In this document: piece after piece, positions 1-11,460 of the stretch
Numbering within the stretch: position 1 is the first letter of the stretch
Layout: each line of letters opens with the position of its first letter
The notes under the pieces: model-generated
What the model was told of the DNA's origin: nothing
Databases searched by the model: none
The model's input: only the letters and a program-made list of their open reading frames with translations
NCBI GenBank assembly: GCA_037892935.1
Contig: JAYXKI010000003.1
Location: 62,001-126,000, forward strand
Source of the DNA: Phlebopus portentosus
Taxonomy: Eukaryota; Basidiomycota; Agaricomycetes; Boletales; Boletinellaceae
Direction: 5' to 3'
DNA length: 64,000 nt
Program-made: the position numbers and the translations under genes

Positions 1-1318
1 CCTGTCGCGCGCAACTTGCATCGCTAACCGCTAACAATGGTTCCTATCTTCATTCGCAGCCGTTCAATCGAATTTCAAATTTCGTATCGACAGTTGGTTC
101 TTCTTTAGGGTTCGAGGGGAAGCTCAAACACGCTGGTGGAAACTAGTTGTCAACAGGGGTGTGCAGGTGGCGGTCCGGTGGAAATTATTTTCAACAATGT
201 GGAAACGTTGGAAACCCTGTGGGAATGTAGTACATAATTTTCCCAAATAAAGCAAATTTTCGCTTTGTAAGCCATTTCATGAGCATACATACAGTACTAG
301 TGTCGGAGGGACATGTTCCCTCCTTGCAATGAATAAATCAAACAAAACACTCATAAGATAGGACTGAGCTGGGGTTTATTACATGACAATTAGGAGAGAA
401 ACAGCATATAAATCAGCATATTATATCACATCTTCCACTATTCCTCATTATCCAAGTCCATATCCAGCTCCTTCACTTTGACTACTAGCTTCTTCCCCTT
501 CCCCCTTTCCATACCCATCTGGACAATTGGAACTTGCTCTTCATCAGCCAAAGCATCAAGAAGAATTGCTGAAGATATATTAATCGCATCTGCAATGTGC
601 AGACTGGTTGTTAGGACCGTAGCTTTCGGACGAGGTGGTTAGTCCGAGCGCACTGGAACAAGTCTCTGCTTCCTCCTTCTTTCAATGTATAATTGGAGAG
701 TAGAGTAGCGAAGGTTAGATGTACTACTAAGAAGCGAGCTATAGGCTCAAGCTTAACTCAGCAGTAGAGCAGAGGTTCAATCAAAGGGGTACAGTTATGA
801 TTGAGAGTACAAAATAATTTTGCTGAGGGACAACACCCCGCTCAGCTGGTGCTTTAAATAAAGTTTCTACTGAATACTACTGACTATCAAATACTACTGA
901 CTATGCCTTGCCATTGGTCAGGACAATATGTTTCAGCTGGTGTCACCACCACAGTCTTCAGTCAGTGGTACCACTGACAATCCTGGTAGTGCTACCGACA
1001 CTCCTAGTAGCATCACCGCATACTTCCTTCCATATCAGGCAGTCCCTTATCTACCTCCATTCCGAAGAAGCTTCCCTAGGCTTTTATTGATCATTGTTCC
1101 TATCACATGTTAATCCCAAATGCTAATCTTCTCACGAGAGACTTCTTTCCTGTGCCGCGATCTCGCTTCGCCGGCACTCCATTACTCCGGCCGAGCTTCT
1201 GCCATTAGTCTTTCATCATGGGGCTAACTGTTATCTTGGGACCTGGGGTCGGCAACTCCTGCCAATCTTTAGAGGTTAATCTTGGCGGCTGTGTAAACTT
1301 GGCAGATACCCTTCTATG
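1..1318. other. No supported gene
   Basis: I see no coding region that can be defended here. Short open frames near 908-1113 overlap each other in two frames and have no recognisable motif. The stretch from about 301, beginning TGTCGGAGGGACATG, looks like the edge of a repeat (TG start and a short internal palindrome), but no partner copy is present in the window to prove it. Confidence 0.5.
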
Positions 1319-2043
1319 CTAGGCCGCTATGCTGATATTAGAGTACTGTAGTTCGGTGCCTGTCATTAACCTGAACCGTTGTCCCAGGTGATTCGTGTCA
1401 TGCCATTCATCTACTATGATAACCCCTTCTTTTGAGCGTTCCCAAGCTTCTAGCATCCGTGCTATTGCTTCTTCTGTAAGATCTTCGACGTCCGATGGTG
1501 CCCTGTAATATACTGGCCAATCGACTTCCACTGCAGTATGTCAGCACAGGGTCTGGTGACAATGCTGATTGATCCAAGCTCTCACACAGACCTTTAATGC
1601 ATAGATATCCCTATCACCGAGCTATATGGATACCTTATGGTCATATGCGCTCATTCCACAATTCGGCAATGGTTGGTCCAACATTCATTCTAAGGGTCCG
1701 GGCTTATGTCAAATCTTTGCATTGACTGCCTCCCTTGTTACTAAGCGCTCCATGAAGTTCTTGAGGAGCCACTCCGAAAGAACCCAACTCCTTTGGTATG
1801 CCAAATAGCAGTTTGTACACATCAGGCTTTCATGAACAAAGCATCTGGTTGCACCTCGTCGATAGCGTCTCTTCTACAGGAGTTCTACATATCTTGCGAT
1901 GTTCCGGTCTTCTATCTGTATGTAACTTCGTTCTGGCAGGGGAGTATGTCCAATGTGCATTCTAGATAATCCTTCTTGCAAATCGTATGGGTCCTCCCTT
2001 TCGTCATGTTCGTCTTCATAGTATCATTGACTGAGTTCCTCTG
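1319..2043 (-). pseudogene. Degraded retroelement-type coding fragment
   Basis: Read on the minus strand, coding-like sequence runs from about 2043 down to 1319 but is broken by several in-frame stops. The last uninterrupted block (1531-1319, 70 codons) is acidic and soluble-looking. The upstream part (about 2030-1860) is a diverged inverted copy of the plus-strand fragment at 2205-2396. I do not recognise a named domain. The decay, the repeat status and the adjacent LTR suggest a gag-like or accessory ORF of a retroelement, but that is inference. Confidence 0.4.
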
Positions 2044-2408
2044 GAATGTGTTACGAAAATTGTGGATATACAATGCGGCGTGGAATCAGACACTTTACAC
2101 ACCGAATTATGCAGCCTAATCAAGAGCATTTTGAAAGGCTTCAAGGACAGAACAGTGGAGGCGATTCTCACCCACTGATGCAGCAAGGACCTAAGGAGGT
2201 AGCTGCACAAGAGGAACCCGATCGATGATACTATGAAGACAAACGCGACAAGAGGGAGGACCCATACGATTTGCAGGAAGGACTAGCTGGAATGCACATT
2301 GGACATACTCCTCCACCCGAACGAAGCTACGTGCAGATGGAGGAACGGAACATCACACGATATGTGGAACTCCTGCAGAAGAGACGATATTGACATAGTG
2401 CAACCAGA
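1841..2408. repeat. Inverted duplication of a coding fragment (arms 1841-2043 and 2205-2408)
   Basis: The reverse complement of 1841-2043 matches 2205-2408 along its length with scattered substitutions, leaving about 160 bases of centre. Both arms encode the same peptide in opposite orientation. The outer edge of the right arm stops abruptly at 2408, where an LTR begins, while the left arm continues smoothly past the equivalent point. That places an LTR insertion boundary at 2408/2409. Confidence 0.75.
2046..2396 (+). pseudogene. Plus-strand copy of the retroelement-type fragment
   Basis: One frame is open from 2046 to 2396 except for a single TGA at 2226-2228. The part after the stop is hydrophilic and aligns with the minus-strand copy at 1860-2030. 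The final TGA lies at about 2394-2396, just before the LTR boundary. No catalytic motif is visible. The product is unknown, and this is probably part of a decayed retroelement or a captured gene fragment. Confidence 0.4.
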
Positions 2409-2911
2409 CTGTTAGGCGGACGGCTCAAGGACTGAGTCGAGGCAGGCCAACACAACAACAAACAAGTACGAATGAGATAATCCCAAACACATCGCTCAGG
2501 TCAAGACAGCTAAGACGAGGCTTAAGTCCAGACCGTCGAACGCTATGTCGCAGTGAAGGTAAGTAGAATTCAGCAACCTAATAATACAAGAGTAGATACC
2601 TATATCGCAGTGAAGGTAAGTAGAATAGAAAGACAAGAAACGAAAGAGTCAAACTATCTACTTATATAGACTTCGAGCGCGTGAAGGACTTACTCTAATA
2701 AGAAGGTCACATGTCAAAGAGTGGAGTGATTAGTGAGCGTGTTAGTCGGAAGGAACGGATTTAGTCATGGCCGATGACTGAAGATGAATAAGCCACAATG
2801 GATTGAACGGAATTAGTAAAAGAGGATTAGTAACATAAAGAAAAGGAAAAGGAATATTTAAAATGAATGATGACATAAGAAAAGAAAAGGAAAATGTTCG
2901 AGTCCTTACAT
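2409..2911 (-). repeat. LTR (3' LTR of a chromovirus-type retroelement)
   Basis: On the minus strand the unit starts TGATGTAAGG, right after a purine run (gagagggggg), and ends CCTAACA, giving the TG...CA termini of an LTR of about 500 bp. A TATA-like TATATAAG lies near 2665. The 3' boundary is fixed independently because the inverted copy at 1841-2043 lacks it. A short duplicated motif, tcgcagtgaaggtaag, occurs twice (about 2549 and 2603) inside the LTR. The remnant integrase tail at 2995-3198 sits on its internal side. Confidence 0.75.
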
Positions 2912-2994
2912 CACCCCCCTCTCAAGGTTGGGCATCCCAACCAACCACATAATCCTTCTGACGACGTAAACCTATACAGTGCTCGCATGCTTTG

Positions 2995-3198
2995 TCAAGG
3001 TATTGTTAACTTTTGTGGAGCTCCAGGATGTTTACGATAGAATTCTTGAATTGATCCCTGTGCATTGTTCTTGACGTCGGATTCCGGCTGCCATGTCGCT
3101 TCCTCATATCCAACCCACTTGACCAAGAACTGGAGCCTTCCTCGATGTAGACGTGAGTCGAGTATTTCTTCAACCTCATACTTGTAAGGGTCATGCGC
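2995..3198 (-). pseudogene. Chromodomain remnant of a Ty3/gypsy integrase C-terminus
   Basis: The minus-strand frame from about 3198 to the TGA at 2997-2995 gives roughly 67 residues with the hallmark chromodomain pattern: YEVEEILDSR, then LVKWVGY, then EATWQPE and a closing helix before a basic tail. This is the C-terminal chromodomain of a chromovirus (Tf1/sushi-type) Ty3/gypsy polyprotein, which targets integration to heterochromatin. The rest of pol is missing; upstream the frame runs into an unrelated, oppositely oriented LTR-like stretch. The purine tract and LTR follow at once, as expected for the 3' end of such an element. Confidence 0.85.
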
Positions 3199-3207
3199 AT
3201 GTATATT

Positions 3208-3600
3208 CGATTTCCTTTTCTTTTTCCTTTTCCTTTTCTTTTATTGTCATCATCTATACCCGTCCGAACATTCTTTAACCTTCTCCGATCACTCTGACGT
3301 CACATGGTCTCTTAGTTAGTTCATTAGTCATTCCCTATTACTCCACTCTGATGTTCTCCCATGCTTCCTCCGATCCATCCGACCACATGACCTAACCCTG
3401 AACCCTATGACATCACACTCGTTTCCTTAGTCGGTAGTCTTTTCCCAGGCTCGTAGGGTATATAGGTAGCTAGTCTCCCTGTAGAGGCCCCTTGCCTCGA
3501 CATTCGTTAGATCTCCGGCTATACACTCGCTTGGTCTCTACGTCGATGCTCACTCCTCGGATTATCTGAGGGGCTGGGTTCTCTTGCTTATTAAGGTTGT
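3208..3600 (+). repeat. LTR-like fragment in plus orientation
   Basis: This stretch starts with the same pyrimidine-rich ttccttttcttt run and gtcatcat motif as the LTR at 2409-2911 but reads in the opposite direction. It carries a TATATAGG box near 3460 and downstream pyrimidine-rich sequence, as an LTR promoter would. It is probably a partial copy of a related LTR abutting the truncated pol remnant. The exact ends are not resolved. Confidence 0.45.
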
Positions 3601-3603
3601 CTC

Positions 3604-5978
3604 TTAGTTAGTAGGCATCAGCGATGCGGGCGTTAGGCTGTCGCCTAACACTATGGCCGAGCCATCACCTAGCAAGTTCACGCCTTTCATATCATTGACA
3701 AGGGTTTGACGGATCGCAGAAAGCAAGCATCGATGAAGGTACGTCGTCTCATCAGTGGTTTCTTTCAGCATCCTTTCCCATTCCTTGGGTGTCACCTTGG
3801 TGTCTCTGACTAGCGCTCTTGAGTTCTCGAACTCTGCGTCCTCATTTGAACTGCTATCACTTAAGCCATCATCGCTTGCAGGAGGGTGCTCTGGGACCAC
3901 CGGAGAAATGCCAGGCGCAGGGTGGGAGGAAGCTCTGCTAGGAGGAGGGCTTTGTTCTTGGATGTAGGCTTGAGCGCCTGGAGCACTCGTGCTTTCCTCG
4001 TTCCAGAGAGAGTCACATTCTCCTAAAATGGCGGAAATACCGGCTTCATACACCTTTGCACCGTAAAGAGTCATGCCGATCACTAGCCGCGACAGCATAT
4101 ACTCAATACGCATTCTCGTCCTGTCTCTCTTAAGTCCCCGAGCAGTAGCAGTCTATGCTTCAATGTAAGCGCAGAACTGATGGAATATGCGCAGGCGTAC
4201 CTGGGCGAGGGCGAATAAAGGAATCCGCTCATAGGAACTGCTAACGACAGAGCCGCCCAGAAGGGTAATTGGCAATATCATTGACATGACATACAGTGGG
4301 CGAAGCAGTTGAAAGTCCCCCGCAGTCTTCTTTTTCACGATATCCCCAGTGTCCTTCGAATTTGGGCTGTTGTATGCGTTACGCTCTATTTGGTCTGTCT
4401 TAGAAGGGGAAAACGCACTTGAGTAGATCATATAGCTTTTTCATTGAGCCCTTCTCCGAACGGATCTGTTCACCTCTCTGCCAGTAGCATCAGTCTAAGC
4501 TCCATACATACGTGGAATTAACTCACTAGCATCAAACCACGCAAGCCAAGTGCGGCATAGCAGAAGTTAGTAAAGACCATGCTGGCTCTGGCGCTACCCC
4601 AGGTCTTGTTCAGAGCCTGAATCAGAGATTGTGAAACCTCGTCTATCTGTCCAGGGCCATCACATTCCGGCCTAGCAGGGCTAGGGGTGCCATCGTTGTT
4701 ACCAGAAGCCGCATGAGCTTGTGAATCCGCATCAACGTCCATCTCATCATTACCAGAGTCAGGCTGAGGTGGGGTTTGTGCAGGAACATCTTTCAAGAGG
4801 GACGGCATCAGCTGGGAGCTGTAGTCGGATTCTACCAGAGGCTTTACAACATCCATGGAATCAGCGCCCTCGATGAACCCCGCCCTTACCCAATCAGAGA
4901 TTGTGTTGCCCTTGCTCCAGGGGAAAATGTATTGGTTATCATTGTACCTCCAGGTGTGTTCCATCACCTCTTTGAACTCCTTAAGTGTCGTCCTCCAGTC
5001 TTCATATTGGTCAAACACCTTCTTCAGACTCTTGTGAATGCCGAGACTTCCCATACTTGGAGATTGCAGTGGCCTGTCGTCCTCGGCAGGGCACTTGGAG
5101 AGGGCAAATGCGACCTTGTCAAAAACGAGATTCTGGGCAAAGCCATGCATCCACTCTGAAGCCACGTTCTCCTTGATCTCGAGGAAAGCGGATCTGGCGA
5201 ATACATTACTATTTTTGGCTCCATTGATGAATTTGTCGTTAAACTTGTGAGTGACGGCGTACAGGCGGCGGAGGAGGAATTCAGGTGTCCCAGGAACGTT
5301 CTCTCGATGGTCAACTTGCGCAAGTAGGTCCCGCACACTCTGTGGATGCATGTAGTAATTCACTGTAGAGCTAACTGGGGAAAGTAGCATGGCTGCATCG
5401 ACCGGGCTCGGGCCATGCTGGAATCTCTCGATCAGGCTGTTGAGATGATCGCGAGGTGGTGGAGAGGCCTCGGGTGTCTCTGATGAAGTTGGCACGCCAT
5501 CTGGCAGTGGAGAGAACAAGACCCCGTCTGTCGTTGCATCACGCAACGGCTGGGTCGGATCAGGGTTTTCACCTGCCATTGCAGGAGGATGGGAGGTGGG
5601 TGTGGGCGGATCTGGCATGAGCGGATCTGGCGTGAGAGGAGAGTCTTGAGGCTGCTCTGGCATGGGCGGAGAGTCTTGAGGCTGCTCTGACGTGGGCGGA
5701 GAGTCTTGAGGCTGCTCTGGCGTGGGCAGGGAGTCTTGAGGCTGCTCTGGCATGAGCGGAGAGCCTTCTGGCGTGAGCGGAGAGTCTTGAGGCTGCTCTG
5801 AGCTTGGCAGTTCATCGGGAGGAGGAGAGAGAGAGCTACAATCCGTAGTTGGTGAGTCAGGTGGCCGTAGTGGCCCATCACTTAGGCCTGCCATTGTCAC
5901 TCCGGAGGTGAGTTGGGTGTGGGTGTAAGGAAGGCAAGCGTCTAGAAGGGAGACGTAGTTGACACGCCATGCAGTCAT
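3604..5978 (-). CDS. Hypothetical 732-residue protein with N-terminal Pro-rich repeats
   Basis: A three-exon model keeps one frame: 5978-4527, 4398-4201 and 4152-3604. The introns start GTGAGT and GTACGC and end TCTAAG and CATAG, both in phase 0. Residues 30-150 are low-complexity and dominated by about five copies of an EQPQDSPxTP-like decapeptide. Residues about 190-400 look globular, with a Trp/Phe-rich region. Exon 2 has one hydrophobic stretch of about 20 residues that could span a membrane. The C-terminal exon is Pro/Ser-rich and acidic, then helical. I do not recognise the family. It lies among retroelement debris, so it may be an element-associated gene, but its frame is intact. A start at the internal Met near 5893 is also possible. 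Confidence 0.55.
5621..5815. repeat. Coding minisatellite (about 30-33 bp unit)
   Basis: Repeated gagtcttgaggctgctct units, separated by short variable segments, occur five or more times inside exon 1 of the flanking gene. All spacings keep the frame, so copy-number change alters protein length without breaking it. Confidence 0.85.
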
Positions 5979-6588
5979 GTGACTCTATCCTACCTACGAA
6001 ATAAACAATAGATAGGTATATTAAGTCTTCGGCCCCCCTATTTATGGAAGGTGATTTGTATGCCTTCTTGAGAAACAAACAGTTGTGAAATGAGGTGATC
6101 CCTCACCTTTGCCGATATGGGCAAGTTGGTTGGCAAGGTGCTATCTGATGCCTGTGGTACTATTTATATATATAGGTATTTATAAAAAGCATGCAAATCC
6201 TCCTTCCTAAACCAGGGGGGTCAAAGACTTAACGCGCCCACCTGTAGTATATAAATCCAGAATAAATTAGCAACTGCATAGAAGTAATGGCTCTGTAATG
6301 CTAAAATTATTGATAAATGTCTTGTAGGAGGACCTCAGACGCACATTCACCCCATATAATCTGGGAGAGACATCATAACTCAGATATATGACGGTTAATG
6401 AGGGTACATTACCTTATATAAGTTGCAAGTCTTAGTAAGTGATGGGGCTTTTCCTGATGTAAGCATCATCAGACAAAACTACACACCCCTTACTTACTTT
6501 ACTCAAACCTCTCTGTTCCTGAATTCATTTCTCGACTATTTTCTCCTGAATGGCATCTACATTATCAAACACCCTACTTCGACTCTTC
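5979..6588. other. AT-rich intergenic stretch
   Basis: There is no coding frame with recognisable content. A tatatatata-like run lies near 6165. It probably holds the promoter of the minus-strand gene ending upstream and the 3' flank of the Plavaka element. I could not identify terminal repeats of that element here. Confidence 0.4.
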
Positions 6589-9500
6589 TCAGTACACATG
6601 TTGATAAGTAATTTTGTCACAGAAGGGGTTAATGTGAAACTCCTCAGCCTCTTCTACTGCGGTGTCACATGTCCACTCTGGAGGGCACCTCTTCCCAAAT
6701 CTAGGGACCAACTCAACAGGCCTCCAAATATCTTTCAGAGCAACCACCGTTCCTACCCTCTCTCCACCTCTCAAACACCTTCTCCTAACACAAAACATCT
6801 CTGTACCAGCTTCTGGGCAAAACTGCCTTTCACCTTCTATGGACTTAACCGACTTGTCTCCAGGAATAAGCACATGCACATATGCAAGGGGCTCAGACCT
6901 CTCCTTTGAGTGCTTGTTGCAGGCTACAAACACTATACGGAGCTGTGCCACAAAGTGATCTCCTGACATTATCTAGTTAGCACTATGACAGCCTGGTCTC
7001 TGAATGGCTTACCAACAATCCCATAGATGCCCAATTTACTTGCACCATTAACAAGAACAAAATTAAAGCATGCCGGTTTTAAGGCAGTCTTTGGACGTGC
7101 AGAAATTTGTTGCAGCGGTTGTGGAGAGCTTTCATCTTGAGGATCTTTAAGTTGGACCCTGACACTCCACCAGATGAACAGCTTATTGAATGGCATGCGG
7201 AAACCTTCGAAAGGCTGATGATGGTGCTGATCCTTAAGGTATTTGAGGAGTTCTTCCTGAAACTGGGCTGCACCATAACGAGGCTCCACAGAATCAAACT
7301 TGACATAGATATGGTCGAAGTGGAAGTTTAGCAACCAGGTGGAATTATCGCCCCGCACTGCCATCTCATTCATTGATATGTCCTCCACTGGCTGTGGCAA
7401 GAACTTCTGGTGCAGCTTCTCTAACATCTGCTTTGTGAGGCAGGTGTTTTCCTTGGGATCTAGGTCTGCCTCCTGGGATGAGAGGCCAGCTTGCTTCCTA
7501 CACTCCTCCCAAAGCACAAGCTGGCTGACCACATGGACACGAAGTAGGTTGTCTAGTCTGCGACACATCTGCTCTTGGTAGCTTCTGTGGTTTGTAAGCT
7601 TGTAGGGTTGTTTGCACTCTGTGATGTGTGCTCTCTCCGACTGTTCAGTTGAGAACTGAGGGGCTGACCCCAACATTCGTATAGCTTGAACCACATGCAT
7701 CAGCAGCTCCATCTTAGGAATGTGAAATTCCCCCCTCTTCTGCATTCCATCCCTCACCCCAGCATTCGAAAGTGCCTTCTTGTGCCTGTGGAAGATCTTG
7801 ATGTACTTGTCCATATCTTTTAAGGTACCTGTCAACTGGCTCTCGTATTGTGCGGTGTAAATAAAATCCTTCAGAGCTCGAAATTCCTTCAAGGTTTCCA
7901 GTTCAACCCTAGGGTGGCCCTGCAAAATTGCAACCAAAGAGCACTCTAAATCCCTAGTCTCCCTTAAGGAGTGTTGCTTGAACTTTGTGACACCTCGGGG
8001 GAAGCTTCTATACCCAATACATGGCTGAAGGGCTGATAGCCGCTTGTCATACTCCTCCTTCCCTAGAAGAGAGACTGCCCACTTGAGAGGGTGGTCGGCA
8101 AAAAATTTGTGCCATTGATGCAGAGCATCAGGAGCCAGGACAACAGAGGGGTCTGCAAACTTCCAGTCTCTCCAGAAAGGCTCCTGAACTCTATTAAGGC
8201 CCTTCTCCTTCGCAATCTTCTGAAAGTGAATGAAGTTCCATGGACTGGTGTGGCTGAGGAGTGAGTCGATCTCCTTGAGTGTGCTCTGGCCCTTTCATAG
8301 CTTATGTTACTTTCCATCTCCAAAGTCAGCTTGCTCAGCAGTTGAAACAGGCGACACCCTCTGTGAAGTGCAGGCGATTGTGTGCATTTCAGGTAGATCA
8401 GCTTGCAGTGCAGCAGCTATTGTCCTGACTAATCATCTATCGCCAGCTGGGTCGACAATAAGCTTGGGGGTATGCGAGCATCTCTTCATGTTCTCTAGGA
8501 TGATATCCATGCATTGGTGGTACAGCCGAGCTGTAAGCATTCCTGCCACTTCCTTATCCTCCATAAACTTTGCAATGGAAATTTGGCCTATCAACATCCA
8601 ACTTCGTGAAGTGGCTTTCCTACGTAGATCCTTGTGGATATTTCCACAGGTAAGATACATGGCATGGCACTTCTTATCGCCTTGGAAGTTTGTGAGGTGA
8701 GTCTTGTCAGAGGCTAGGATAACAAGTCCCAGTGTTTCACCAGGTGAAACCTTTGACTTTGCAATGCTTCAGTATGCGAGCACTTAAGAAAAGGTTGTAA
8801 TAACAGACCTGCACATCCCAGACTAGGTCACCAGTCATCATCTCTGAGTACAGCCGCTCTGCCCTATCCCCCTGCCAGACTTTTTGGGGCACAAACTCCA
8901 TCTTTCCATTAAAAACTGGGTTTCCAAAGAGGTATTCGAAGCACTCTAAAGCATCTCGATAAAACAGCTTCAAAGGGTGCTGAGTCTTGGCTCCAGGGAC
9001 TTCTACTTCTGCTTCCTTCCAACATGGAGGGCTCGGAAGCTGCTCCACTTTCTTTCGCAGGGCATTGCTGCTATCAAATGAAAGCGGTCTATCCTACACC
9101 TAAATTTTTTAATCAGTACTTAGATTTCATGGAGGAATTAAGGTGTACCATACATATTTAAGCTTGAAAAACCCACCAATCTTGGACTGTGATATGCCCA
9201 ACTCCACAAGCCATTTTCCAACTTCAAAGTCCGTAAAGCAGGAGAAGGGATAGTACAGGTTGGCCCTTCTATAGCTAGCACATTCACCAGAGGTCCAGAG
9301 TCTGCTAAAGGTGTCCTCCCCCTTGCCATAGACCTTCCCAGCTCCTTCAAAGTAGTCAACTGCAGCTCTACTCTCCACTTCTGCCTGTCCACAAGATTCC
9401 AGATTTGCTGGTTGGTGAGAAGTTGGTGTAGGATGGTTGCCATTACTGGCAGCTTCACTGTTGTTCAAGTATGCCCATCCCAGATCATTGTCTACCTCCA

Positions 9501-9756
9501 TGACATAGTCAAGCAAGCCCGTGACTTCATTGCTGTCAGTTTGTTCAAGGTTTTTGTGCAAATCGCCTGCGTCATGATGGGAGGGGGATCTGAGAAAGCT
9601 TGGCTGAGGTGTTGAATAGCGCCCATCCCTGACATTCTCTCTGTATCTGCTGACTTTGATATGCCTGGTGACATCAGCTGAATTGTTGAAAGTCTTGAAG
9701 CATGATGGACACCAGTTGCTAGAGATGGGCATGTTGTTGGTAGGAGCAGAGAGCAC
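6589..9756 (-). mobile_element. Plavaka-type DNA transposon, transposase pseudogene
   Basis: The minus strand encodes a Plavaka-family transposase (CMC/EnSpm-like superfamily, common in mushrooms). In order: an N-terminal half-zinc-finger (CPSCFKTF, His near residue 31); a conserved helical block (9230-8740); the core with SDKTHLTNF and DKKCHAMYLTCGNIHKD (about 8720-8600); the FWRDW/HQWHKFFADHP/LQPCIGYRSF block (8290-7990); and the DUF6830-like C-terminal region (7937-6589) with TEQSERAHI. Introns can be placed near 9148-9090 and 8808-8757. The copy is probably dead: an in-frame TGA lies near 8434, a frame change near 8330, and another at the 6969 stop, where the C-terminal block continues in a different frame. 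Terminal inverted repeats were not found by eye. Confidence 0.85.
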
Positions 9757-10456
9757 CTTGTGCTGAAAATTGCCACGTCACTACCCTCGGCTAGTGTAGA
9801 GGTCAGCAGCTCACAAAGTTTGCCCATCTACGATAGTGGCTGTGGCTGGGGGAGGGTATTTATAGTCGGGGACAGCTGTTACTTCTGGATCTGAGAGAAC
9901 TGACCAGGTGCTGCTATTAGACTGCTGTGTCAGCAGCCCATACCCTTACAGCGCAGGCAGTATGGGCTTACAAGAAAAATCAAAATCAGACATAGCCTTG
10001 ATACACACATATATGTAAGGTCATTCCTTTGCACAGCACATTATGAGCTGAGCTGTACTACTCAAACATGGGATCCCAGCTGTACTAGTAGGGGCGCTGA
10101 GTCTTAGATATCAGCTTACATATTGCAGCACTCACAAAACATGGCAATAAGATATGATTCCCAAGCCTGCCCATATTGACATACTTAGAGGCCTGTGCCA
10201 CCACCAAAGCTTGGGCCTTTCTGACAATGCCAGACTATTTTTAGGACTGCTGTGAGCTGAAATTTAGCACTGCATAAAATCCCTGTGGCCAAGAGATTCT
10301 AGAATTTTGCCAGAATGTAATTAAAAGTTTTTATACAGTAAAATACATGACAAAAATTCAGGTATCAATGCATGTTTGTTGAGTTACCCTTGCACTATCA
10401 AAACCCCCTACTGGCCAACTTTGAAGAGCTGTCACGTGGTCAGATGTATCTCGACA
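9757..10456. other. Non-coding flank of the Plavaka copy
   Basis: No ORF is supported. A TATTTATAG box at about 9857 lies about 100 bases upstream (on the transposase strand) of the transposase start and could be its promoter remnant. The rest is AT-rich with no structure I could pair. Confidence 0.35.
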
Positions 10457-10514
10457 GGATGTGTACGCACCCACCCAAACTATCACGTGACATGGCACCC
10501 GACGGATGCATCCA
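10457..10514. repeat. Double-palindrome/E-box module, copy 1 (diverged)
   Basis: The copy reads GGATGTGTACGCACCC, then CCAAACTATCACGTGACATGG, then CGGATGCATCC (spaced as at 13478). Compared with the 13478 copy it shares the CCAAACT.TCACGTGACATGG core and the outer GGATG...CATCC blocks, with several transitions. The module is two near-palindromic GATGCGTAYGCATC-type sites around a TCACGTGA palindrome. Function is unknown. Confidence 0.7.
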
Positions 10515-10761
10515 CATAGCAGGCAGCTGTGGAATCACTGCGGGAGATATATAATGGCTTATATCTACATGGATATTGAAAGTACTGTTAAGATTTCCAT
10601 TTGGGTATTCCAAGAGGAGATATTTCGAGCATCACCATGAAAGACTCCCAAAAGAATATTTTAAATATCCAAAAGAGTATCGGTGGCATAGATACTTGCA
10701 GCTAAAACGGTAACAAATACTTGCAATATCCAGAAAGGTATGGGAGGCTTGGATATGTAGA

Positions 10762-10889
10762 CACACCGGGCAAAAACTCATTTCCAAGCTATGAAAATGC
10801 TACCCAAAATGGAAAGAGCCAGTCAGATGAGAGCTCGCCCGTTCCAACCAAAATTTCTAAGGGCTCGGAATGAGTTTTTGCCCGGTGTG
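10762..10889. mobile_element. 128-bp MITE-like element
   Basis: Terminal inverted repeats of about 23 bp start CACACCGGGCAAAAACTCAT on the left (10762-10785) and recur as the exact reverse complement at 10867-10889, with one extra T in the left arm. The 80-bp interior has no coding potential. A target-site duplication was not clear. The outer CACA..GGGCAAA resembles the ends of the 482-bp fold-back at 16142-16623. Confidence 0.8.
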
Positions 10890-11460
10890 ACAGGAATGAT
10901 ATTCTGAGTTGCTTACAAGCCATGTAAAGTAGTCCATAAATTTTTTATTGGATTTCATGTAAATTTTTTTCAACCAAAATTGAAACAGCCTTGGCATTTC
11001 TTTCAAACTGCGTATTTTGGGCCATTAGATTGAGGATATGCGGTTTGTTGGTCATTGATTATCGGTTTGAATTCATATGCGTGGCTTTTCTACACAGACC
11101 CAAAAAGTTCAGAACCGATTAAGAGAAATAAGTGCAATATTGCTATCTTTGTGAACAGCTTGATACCTCTTCGTATGTGTATAGCCAGTGGAATAGGACT
11201 GAAGAAGACCATTGCATAGTGGGGTGAGAGGCACTGGCTGAATCCGGTAGCTGTGTGCTTAAGTCAACACGACTTGCCTATCATCGTGCCCACCCACCTC
11301 TAGCTCGCTGCCTACGCTGATCACAATCTACACAGGTCAGCTCGTGGACACTATAGAAGTGGGTAAACATCTCCTGTCCTCTGATATCCATGGACTTACG
11401 ATCTTTGCTCAATGGCACACCCAATACGTCATGTCTATTTGGTCACCTCAAATTCGATTA

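Noticed and set aside
10430..10445. An additional CACGTG next to module copy 1 as part of the repeat
   Set aside because: CACGTG hexamers are scattered elsewhere in the window (for example 15948, 16062, 19358, 21098, 57086), so an isolated one is not evidence of a module.
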